DNA from: Thioalkalivibrio nitratireducens
Lineage (GTDB): Bacteria > Pseudomonadota > Gammaproteobacteria > Ectothiorhodospirales > Ectothiorhodospiraceae
Length of the DNA stretch: 5,167 nt
Direction: 5' to 3'
Assembly: GCA_011390385.1 (NCBI GenBank)
Contig: JAABSN010000230.1
Span: 1-5,167 of the forward strand
The notes under the pieces were generated by a model. That model had not been told where the DNA came from. It searched no databases and saw only the letters and a program-made list of their open reading frames with translations. Each line of letters opens with the position of its first letter. The first letter of the stretch is position 1. Made by a program: the position numbers and the translations under genes. Below, piece after piece: positions 1-5,167 of the stretch.

Positions 1-1
1 G

Positions 2-166
2 CCGGGAGCACTGGTGGCCCAGCAGATGTTTCGCCACAAGACGCGCAAGGCTTCGTTCCAGATCGTGTTCTGGGCGATCGTCGTGACGCACCAGGTCCTT
101 TGGGCGGACTGGCTGCTGACCGATGCCAGGCAGCTGACCGGCTGGCTGCCATCGGTGTTGGGCTGA
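2..166 (+). CDS. DUF1294-family small membrane protein, C-terminal part (5' end outside window)
   Basis: Only the last 54 codons are inside the window; the frame is open from the left edge and ends at the TGA at 164-166. The visible part starts with a Pro-Gly-Ala-Leu stretch, then QQMFRHKTRKASF, then a hydrophobic segment rich in Phe, Ile, Val and Trp (about fragment residues 22-42) and a short tail ending SVLG. A basic RHKT(R/K)K motif just before a membrane helix near the C-terminus is what I remember of DUF1294 proteins, which are small inner-membrane proteins, sometimes fused to an N-terminal cold-shock domain. Their function is not established. Whether a cold-shock domain is present here cannot be seen. 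The gene converges on the minus-strand operon and is probably unrelated to it. Family assignment rests on motif memory, not a search. Confidence 0.75.
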   Translation, partial: PGALVAQQMFRHKTRKASFQIVFWAIVVTHQVLWADWLLTDARQLTGWLPSVLG

Positions 167-306
167 GCCGATCCGATCGTTGGGGCTGGCGCCTGCATTC
201 CTGGCCGATCAGGACTCGTCGGGCCGTGTTCGAGCAGCCGCAGCACCTCGGAGTGGCGCTCGTGTGGGTTCGCGACCACGGGACAACGCCCTCGGCGCAC
301 CCCCTT

Positions 307-343
307 CCCGACTCGGGTGTCGGGCATGCAGGCAGTACCTGCC
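307..343. terminator. Two adjacent small hairpins in the convergent gap; possible bidirectional transcription end
   Basis: Between the two converging genes there are two perfect short inverted repeats. CCCGAC (307-312) pairs with GTCGGG (319-324) around a 6-base loop. GGCAG (331-335) pairs with CTGCC (339-343) around a 3-base loop. Their place between convergent stop codons fits a terminator region. Neither hairpin is followed by a T-run on either strand, so they do not meet the usual intrinsic-terminator pattern. Short GC stems also arise by chance in GC-rich DNA. In the rest of 167-389 I see no gene, promoter or RNA that I can support. Confidence 0.22.
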
Positions 344-389
344 ATATCTAGCCGGGGGGCACGCGAACCAGCCGCAGACGTCCTGTCCA

Positions 390-1418
390 TCAGCCATCGG
401 TCCGCACCAATTTCAGAGCCTGCTTCAGCGACAGGCTCTCTTTCATCTTGTGCCTCAGAATTCTCGTCAGAAGCATATCCGGATCGTCCCGCACGCCCGA
501 CTCCCGCAGGATCTCCCCCAGGACATCGCGGGCAAACCGCCGTCGGAACCGATGAGCAAGATCGAGATGCCGCTGGCGAATACGCACGGGGTCGGTTCTG
601 CGCTCGAGCAACCGCGTGACTCCCTCGGCCACTGCCGCAGGGTCCGGCGCGACAATCAGACTGTTGTAATCGTCATAGAAAACATCGCGGCCACCCTGCG
701 ACGGCGTCGAGACAACCGGCTTCCCGCATAGCAGATATTCCGAAGACGCGAAGCACGCGCCCTCCACCGCGGACAGGATCAGGCCGGCACCGCTCCGGTT
801 GATCAGTTGCACGACCTCCGCAGGCTCCAGGTTCGAATAGGTCACTGTGTCATGAGGCCAATCCGTTGCAACCGGTTGATTGAGCCGGAATAGTGGTGTC
901 TCGACAAATACCAGCCCGTCTACCCCTCGAGCAAGATGGGTCCGCTTATGCATGTTGCGCTGAGCAATCATGATTGCGCGAAATTCCCGGGGCTCCTGCC
1001 GGATGCGGAACAGGTTTTCGTCCAGCCAGCAGTTGTTGTTTACCCAGCTCGCTCGGAACCCGGCTGCCTGTGCAGCCGCCACTTCGGCAGGCGTGTTTCC
1101 AAGAACCCAGACATTCGCGAGCGAAACCCGGGAATCACGAAACATGCGTGCCGCGTCGGTAAAATAGGGGAGATCGGCGTGCCACCACGTCGCCCACAGC
1201 ACTCGATCGGAAGGGCGCATGCTGGCGATGACTTTTCTCCATGCATGCACCGCATCTCGATGAAATGGATCCAGCCGGATCGTCGTAAAGAAGATCCGCA
1301 GGTGCGGCTCGGCATGAAGAAGGCGCAAGGAGACCCAGCTGTGCCGCCGGAGGCCGCCGAAAGGCCGCAGCACCCGTTGCCCGAAGCGCCTGACCCAGTG
1401 GTTGTTGCGGTTGCTCAT
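390..1418 (-). CDS. GT-B fold glycosyltransferase (GT4-like), second of the operon
   Basis: This is a predicted cytoplasmic sugar transferase that moves a sugar from a nucleotide donor to an unknown acceptor; it is 342 residues from the chosen ATG. The C-terminal half carries the donor-site E-x7-E motif of retaining GT-B enzymes: E219 and E227 in VEGACFASSEYLLCGKPVVS. A Gly-Gly-Arg-Asp turn and the usual helix ending near VAEGVTRLLE follow. A basic HKRTHLA stretch near residues 157-163 sits roughly where GT4 enzymes have their phosphate-binding Arg/Lys. The N-terminal domain is shorter than in classical GT4 proteins and has an unusual WVNNNCWLDENLF segment (about 125-137). No signal peptide or membrane helix is seen. 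The ATG at 1418 was chosen because it makes an ATGA overlap with a short upstream ORF. The frame stays open to an ATG at 1532, but those 38 extra residues look non-coding (Arg, Pro and His rich, no fold). No clear Shine-Dalgarno precedes 1418, so translation may be coupled. Donor and acceptor are unknown. Confidence 0.85.
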   Translation of the reverse strand: MSNRNNHWVRRFGQRVLRPFGGLRRHSWVSLRLLHAEPHLRIFFTTIRLDPFHRDAVHAWRKVIASMRPSDRVLWATWWHADLPYFTDAARMFRDSRVSLANVWVLGNTPAEVAAAQAAGFRASWVNNNCWLDENLFRIRQEPREFRAIMIAQRNMHKRTHLARGVDGLVFVETPLFRLNQPVATDWPHDTVTYSNLEPAEVVQLINRSGAGLILSAVEGACFASSEYLLCGKPVVSTPSQGGRDVFYDDYNSLIVAPDPAAVAEGVTRLLERRTDPVRIRQRHLDLAHRFRRRFARDVLGEILRESGVRDDPDMLLTRILRHKMKESLSLKQALKLVRTDG

Positions 1419-1516
1419 CGGGCCGGACCGATGCCGACGGGAAGAGGGCGCATCATTGCACTCACGGTGTTCACCGGGTTTATCGCACCGCGTGCCGGGA
1501 TCGTGCCCAGAGTCAT
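1415..1516 (-). CDS. Candidate 33-residue small ORF bridging two operon genes
   Basis: The ATG (1516-1514) overlaps the TGA of the PF14907-like gene as ATGA, and its own TGA (1417-1415) overlaps the ATG of the downstream glycosyltransferase as ATGA. It therefore fills the gap exactly. The peptide starts MTLGTIPARGAINPV and ends PLPVGIGPAR. It has four Pro, four Gly and three Arg, no Cys, no acidic residue, and no obvious membrane helix. By my count 23 of 33 sense codons end in G or C, against 22 of 37 for the competing frame through the same DNA, which is only weak support. No good Shine-Dalgarno is present; translation would have to be coupled to the upstream gene. It could be a real small protein or peptide, a leader that carries ribosomes to the next start, or chance. 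I recognise no family. Confidence 0.35.
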   Translation of the reverse strand: MTLGTIPARGAINPVNTVSAMMRPLPVGIGPAR

Positions 1517-2646
1517 CCGCCGGTGCTGCCATCCGTCGGGAAACGACTGGACACCCCGGGCCGGCGAAGCGCCCGCCCGAGCCGTGGTATCAGGGCCCTC
1601 AACGAGGCCAGGCCCCATTTTCCGACGAGATACCCGGGCAGATGACGCAACGCCTGGCGCTTGCCCGGCAATGCTTCGAGGCAGTCCCGGTAGAGGCCCC
1701 ATTGGCGCCGGACTCTGGTCCATAGGCCGAGGGTCTGCACTTCCATCCGCACCCGAGGGTCATGGATCGTACGGTTCAAGTGGGTCGAGATCTGCGTAAC
1801 CCCACTGGAGTCCAGAAGGCTGCACAGCTCCGCTACAAGACGCGCCCATCCGGGATCCATCGGAACACCCTCGAACAGATCCGCCGGCAACCCTCCAGCG
1901 CAGGCGTTCAGCGCCAGAAGAAGGTCCGTCGCCGCCTGGAGTGGTTCCCCGCCCGGTGGTTGGCGCAGCAGGTAGCGGACGTTATCGATTGGGCGCGGTA
2001 ATCGCACCCCGGCAAGTGCAGGTCCAGCCGGAACCGCATGGTCCCAACACGCCGCGTCCGGGGCTCCGCCGAAGCCATCCTGGGTCCAGAAGACGCGGAG
2101 CCGGTAGCCGTCATGCCGCCTGAACTCCATGTAGCGACCGGCGAGCACGAATCCGTCGAATGCCCACCCCGGCAGCCGGGGGTGCGTCGGCAGCCATCCC
2201 TGTCCGATCAGAATACGGCTTACGCTGAGCAGCTGCTGGAGATCACCGCGGACCGCGAGCGGGAGCAGGTTGTTGCCATCGGCTCCGAGCCGTGGTTCGG
2301 CCATCCACAACGCCACCGGCGGAAGCACGAGGATCTCCAATCCGGCAGCGGAAAGAGAGCGAAATAGCGGGATCTGCTGCGCGAGCTGCTTCTGGTTCCG
2401 AACCCAAGTGTAGCGTATCACCCCTTTCACTCGCTGCATCAGCGGATCATCCGCAATCCGGGGCGCCAGGTTCGTGTAGAGACACGAAATCAGTCGGAAC
2501 GAAGCGCTGTCCAGATGCGCCTCGGTATCCATCCAATGCCGCCAGCGCTCCCAGCAGCGTACGCTCTCGGGTGGCTTCGCGAACGCGGCACGGAGTAGAA
2601 CGCGATGGTCTTCGTTGAGCAAGGCGGGCGGATTCCCGACGCTCAT
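1513..2646 (-). CDS. PF14907-like 'nucleotidyltransferase family' protein with degenerate active site
   Basis: This 377-residue soluble protein follows the outline I remember for PF14907 (NTP_transf_5). It has an N-terminal helical part with LLRAAF (17-22), a CWERWRHWMD segment (31-40) and SCLYTNLAPR (54-63), then KGVIRYTWVRNQ (74-85). Next comes the strand-turn region at 103-132, where active members carry a Leu-Lys-Gly turn and a Gly-Asp-x-Asp-Leu-Leu motif, followed by a helix ending GQGW (148-151). The later 'LHW'-like strand appears as RVFW (184-187), and a helical C-terminus follows. Here the Lys-Gly turn reads LPPVA (108-112) and the Asp-x-Asp motif is replaced by GNNLLPLAV (124-132), so both metal-binding Asp are absent. 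If the assignment is right, the protein is probably a binding or scaffold protein rather than an active enzyme. Such proteins occur in polysaccharide (exosortase-type) and some peptide-modification gene clusters; their role is poorly known. It starts inside the exporter stop (ATGA, 2646-2643) with no evident Shine-Dalgarno, so it is probably translationally coupled. Confidence 0.7.
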   Translation of the reverse strand: MSVGNPPALLNEDHRVLLRAAFAKPPESVRCWERWRHWMDTEAHLDSASFRLISCLYTNLAPRIADDPLMQRVKGVIRYTWVRNQKQLAQQIPLFRSLSAAGLEILVLPPVALWMAEPRLGADGNNLLPLAVRGDLQQLLSVSRILIGQGWLPTHPRLPGWAFDGFVLAGRYMEFRRHDGYRLRVFWTQDGFGGAPDAACWDHAVPAGPALAGVRLPRPIDNVRYLLRQPPGGEPLQAATDLLLALNACAGGLPADLFEGVPMDPGWARLVAELCSLLDSSGVTQISTHLNRTIHDPRVRMEVQTLGLWTRVRRQWGLYRDCLEALPGKRQALRHLPGYLVGKWGLASLRALIPRLGRALRRPGVSSRFPTDGSTGG

Positions 2647-4451
2647 CCGATTGCAAGCTGCCGAGACGCGAGACTGTACATGCGCGCGTAGCGACCGTCG
2701 TCGCGGATCAACTGATCGTGGGTCCCGCTTTCCACGACTCGCCCCTCATCCATCACCAGGATGCGGTCCGCACGGGAAACCGTGGAAAACCGGTGGGAAA
2801 TCAGGATTGTGGTCCGCCCTTTGGCAAGGTCGGGAAAACGTCCGAACAGTTCTTCCTCGGCATGCACATCGAGGTTTGCTGTTGGCTCGTCCAGAATCAC
2901 GATCGGCGCGTCCCGAGCCATCGCGCGAGCGATCGCTAGCTGTTGCCATTGCCCGCCCGAGGGCTGGTAACGGCCAAGATCCCGCCCGAGTAGCGTCGCA
3001 TAAGATTCCGGCATGCGCTGTATCACCTCGTCGATCCCGACGGAACGCGCGATTTCGCGCACCCTCTCCGAATCCCCGGACAGACGCTCCCAATCCCCGA
3101 AGGCGATGTTGTCCGAAGCGGTCGCCGCGTAACGCCCGAAATGCTGGAAAACGCAGGCAATCTGGCGCTGCACGCCCCCTGGATCCAGTTCCCTCGCGTC
3201 CATGCCATCGTAGAGGAGCGCCCCGGCATCAACATCGTAAAGCCTTGCGATAAGCTTGGCCACCGTGGTCTTGCCCGCGCCATTCTCGCCAACGAGGGCG
3301 ACAGTTTCGCCCGGTTCAATGCGCAACGACAGGCCGCGTAGCGTCGGAGTCGATGCTCCCGGATAGGTGAATTCGATGTCCCGCAACTCCACCGCCCCCC
3401 GAAGACGGGGCACGGGTGTGGCGGTCACACGCCCCTGCCCGGGTACAAGCCCCATGAACTCACGGATCCGCCTTACGTTGAACAGCTTCCAGCGCAGGCT
3501 CCCCGACAGCGACACTGCATGTTCGATCAGGAATCTCAATTGCGCCGCTGCGCTGCCGAAGATGGCGAGGTCGCCAATCGTCAGCTGCCCCTCGACGATG
3601 GCGAATGCCGCCTTGGTCAGAGCGACGTAAACCGCGACGACCGACAGGACCGCGAAGATCAGCCTTCCCGTCAATTCAAAGCGCAGGTGGGTCAGGACCA
3701 GCGTCCGGAACTCCGCGAGAATCCGCTGCAGCCGATCGAGCAACACAGGCTGGATCTGCAGCAACCGCAGTTCTGCGGCCTGATCGGGGTTCATTAGCGT
3801 GCCCTTGAAGTAACCGGTCCAGCGCTCCTTCTCGATGCGTTGATCAAGGTCATCGAACTGGCGCTGACTGAGACGCCATTGAAACAGCAGGTACGGAATG
3901 CCGATCGGCACAAGCAGCACGAACAGCAATGGTTCGATCACAATCAGGATCAGCATCAGGGAAGCCACCTGCACGAGCTTGGTGACCAGCTCCAGGGATT
4001 GCGCGTAGATCCCGGAAACGGTTGCTTCGGGATTCTGTTGAGCCCGCCCGAGGCTGTCACGGTAACCCTGGTCTTCCACGGTTGCCAGCGGCATCGCTGC
4101 GTGCTTGCCCATCAACTCGAGATTCAGTCGATACCGGAGTTCGATCTCGAAGCGCTCGGCGAAATATCGATTCAGCGCCGTGCCTGACACGGTGCCGAGC
4201 GTGAGGACGAACCCCACGAGCAGCCAGGCATATGCAGCCGTCTCCCCCAGAGGAACACCGGCCAGCGAGTCATTCACGCTGTTCACCAGTCCGCGTACTG
4301 AGAGGGCGATCCCCGCCGGGAACACCGTGCTTACCAGCGTATTGAGCCAGTACAGACGGAACAGCCGCGGGTTGGCCATCGCAGCCTGCCGGAACGCCCA
4401 GCGGATGTCGGACACCGTGCGCCGTGCCCGGTTCCGGAGATCGCGGATCAC
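2643..4451 (-). CDS. ABC exporter, fused permease and ATPase (half-transporter)
   Basis: This 602-residue inner-membrane exporter probably works as a homodimer that moves a lipid-linked, glycosylated or peptide product outward using ATP. The N-terminal permease half has about six hydrophobic segments (near 33-55, 71-92, 151-172, 174-190, 263-285 and 288-315). The coupling region contains the AAELRLLQ stretch (225-232) seen in this exporter group. The ATPase half begins near 353 and is complete: A-loop Tyr363, Walker A GENGAGKTT (388-396), Q-loop Gln436 in VFQHFGRY, signature PSGGQ (497-501), Walker B IVILDE (517-522), D-loop ANLD (525-528) and H-loop His553. The signature begins with Pro instead of the usual Leu; all catalytic residues are intact. 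The FQxFGRY and SGGQWQQLA wording resembles exporters found in peptide and bacteriocin clusters, but polysaccharide or lipid export is equally possible. No C39 peptidase domain is present. The start is a GTG overlapping the upstream stop as GTGA, with a good ribosome site in front. Confidence 0.93.
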   Translation of the reverse strand: MIRDLRNRARRTVSDIRWAFRQAAMANPRLFRLYWLNTLVSTVFPAGIALSVRGLVNSVNDSLAGVPLGETAAYAWLLVGFVLTLGTVSGTALNRYFAERFEIELRYRLNLELMGKHAAMPLATVEDQGYRDSLGRAQQNPEATVSGIYAQSLELVTKLVQVASLMLILIVIEPLLFVLLVPIGIPYLLFQWRLSQRQFDDLDQRIEKERWTGYFKGTLMNPDQAAELRLLQIQPVLLDRLQRILAEFRTLVLTHLRFELTGRLIFAVLSVVAVYVALTKAAFAIVEGQLTIGDLAIFGSAAAQLRFLIEHAVSLSGSLRWKLFNVRRIREFMGLVPGQGRVTATPVPRLRGAVELRDIEFTYPGASTPTLRGLSLRIEPGETVALVGENGAGKTTVAKLIARLYDVDAGALLYDGMDARELDPGGVQRQIACVFQHFGRYAATASDNIAFGDWERLSGDSERVREIARSVGIDEVIQRMPESYATLLGRDLGRYQPSGGQWQQLAIARAMARDAPIVILDEPTANLDVHAEEELFGRFPDLAKGRTTILISHRFSTVSRADRILVMDEGRVVESGTHDQLIRDDGRYARMYSLASRQLAIG

Positions 4452-5167
4452 GCGCCCTTCTCCGTCAGCCGTGCCATCAGGTCCAGATAGCTCCGAATCA
4501 TGTCACTTTCCTGGAACAGGGTGTGAGCGCGGTGTCTCGCGGCCTGCCCCAGCCGCACACGCTCATCGGCATCGATTGCCAGCGCGCATACCGCATCCGC
4601 GATTTCCCGCGGCAGGTCACCCCCCGTGCCGGGCGCCCCGAGCAGCACGCCGGTGTCGCTCAGCGCTTCGGGAATACCACTCACGGCGGTGGCCACGACC
4701 GGCAAACCCCGCGCCATCGCCTCCAGTATCACCAACGGCATGCCCTCGAACTGCGGGGTATGAACAAGCATGTCGCCCGCAGCCATCAGTGCGGGTATGT
4801 CATCGTGCTCGGCATGGTGCTGGATCCGGTCGCGCGACAGCAGCCGCGCCAGCCCGACCAGCTGTTGCTGCCGGGTTCCCGACCCAACCCACACGAAGCA
4901 CAGCGAGGGCCAGCAGGCATGAGCCATCATGTGTCGCAGCGCCTGCAATTGGTACTGGAAGCCCTTGACCAACTCCATGCGCCCGATCCCAAGACAGAGA
5001 ATCGCATCGGGCTCGATGCCCAGTTCGCTGCGCACCCGGGCCCGTTCACTACCGTCGATCGCCGCGAAAAACGGCCGTGGGCGGCCATTGTGAATGACTC
5101 GACCGCGGGCACTGTCCAACCCGAAACACCGGCGCAACACGGTCAGGTTGTCCTGCGACACGACAAT
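4448..5167 (-). CDS. GT4-family glycosyltransferase, C-terminal part (5' end outside window)
   Basis: The last 239 residues are inside the window. The frame runs open off the right edge (Ile-Val-Val-Ser-Gln). The GTG at 5161 is an interior Val, because VVSQDNLTVLRRCFGL matches the linker strand and helix between the two GT-B domains. The fragment covers the nucleotide-sugar-binding domain. It has VIHNG (fragment residues 24-28), GIGRMELVKGF (61-71, with Arg63 and Lys68 in the usual diphosphate-binding positions), WVGSG (93-97), and the E-x7-E motif in FEGMPLVILEAMARGLPVVAT (Glu141 and Glu149), followed by SGIPE. These are hallmarks of retaining GT4 enzymes that use nucleotide-sugar donors at the cytoplasmic side of the membrane. 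It is the first operon gene in view and overlaps the exporter start by four bases. Sugar and acceptor cannot be predicted. Confidence 0.93.
   Translation of the reverse strand: MVVSQDNLTVLRRCFGLDSARGRVIHNGRPRPFFAAIDGSERARVRSELGIEPDAILCLGIGRMELVKGFQYQLQALRHMMAHACWPSLCFVWVGSGTRQQQLVGLARLLSRDRIQHHAEHDDIPALMAAGDMLVHTPQFEGMPLVILEAMARGLPVVATAVSGIPEALSDTGVLLGAPGTGGDLPREIADAVCALAIDADERVRLGQAARHRAHTLFQESDMIRSYLDLMARLTEKGA
4455..4463 (-). promoter_or_regulatory. Ribosome binding site of the ABC exporter GTG start
   Basis: On the minus strand the purine-rich run GGAGAAGGG lies inside the end of the upstream glycosyltransferase gene. GGAG ends eight bases before the GTG at 4451-4449, which is good Shine-Dalgarno spacing. 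It supports the GTG start and the GTGA overlap. It is the only clear ribosome site at the operon junctions seen here; the downstream genes lack one. Confidence 0.6.

Noticed and set aside
180..731. Plus-strand open frame of 183 codons starting in the convergent gap
   Set aside because: Most of it is antisense to the 3' half of the second glycosyltransferase, and it has no ribosome site or recognisable domain.
1465..1476. Inverted repeat CGGTG-TT-CACCG inside the small ORF region, considered as operator or hairpin
   Set aside because: The arms are only five bases with a two-base spacer, too small to support a claim; no promoter-like boxes flank it.
936..1799. Long plus-strand open frame of 287 codons
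   Set aside because: It lies antisense to the glycosyltransferase and PF14907-like genes, crosses their boundary, and gives an Arg/Pro/Gly-rich product with no recognisable domain. This is typical of shadow frames in GC-rich DNA.
2615..3253. Plus-strand open frame of 212 codons
   Set aside because: It is antisense to the exporter's ATPase domain, whose motifs are all intact on the minus strand; the product is Arg/Pro-rich noise.
4105..4968. Plus-strand open frame of 287 codons
   Set aside because: It is antisense to the exporter and the partial glycosyltransferase, and the product is low-complexity Arg/Ser/Pro/Ala without motifs.
5159..5161. GTG as the start codon of the right-edge glycosyltransferase
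   Set aside because: The frame stays open to the window edge and the codon falls in the conserved inter-domain strand, so it is an interior Val and the gene is truncated by the window.

Overview
The window is GC-rich (roughly 60% by eye), compact bacterial DNA. A proteobacterium, perhaps a high-GC gammaproteobacterium, is the best guess from protein style alone. No rRNA, tRNA or marker gene fixes the taxon.

Layout. Bases 1-166 hold the 3' end of a plus-strand gene for a small DUF1294-type membrane protein. A 223-bp convergent gap (167-389) follows, with two small hairpins and no credible gene. From 390 to the right edge everything is coded on the minus strand as one tightly packed operon. 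In order of transcription it contains a 5'-truncated GT4-type glycosyltransferase (5167 to 4448), a fused permease-ATPase ABC exporter (4451 to 2643), a protein with the scaffold of the PF14907 'uncharacterised nucleotidyltransferase' family (2646 to 1513), a possible 33-residue small ORF (1516 to 1415), and a second GT-B glycosyltransferase (1418 to 390).

How the genes may work together. Two retaining-type glycosyltransferases, a half-size ABC exporter and a PF14907-like protein suggest a pathway that builds, glycosylates and exports a cell-surface or secreted product. That product could be a polysaccharide or glycolipid, or possibly a modified peptide, because this exporter class and PF14907 proteins also occur near RiPP genes. 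The substrate cannot be read from this window.

Most notable points. (1) The gap between the PF14907-like gene and the second glycosyltransferase is filled by a 33-codon ORF. It overlaps both neighbours by ATGA, the same four-base start/stop overlap used at the other junctions of this operon. (2) The PF14907-like protein has lost the Lys-Gly and Asp-x-Asp motifs expected of an active nucleotidyltransferase, so it looks like a pseudoenzyme.
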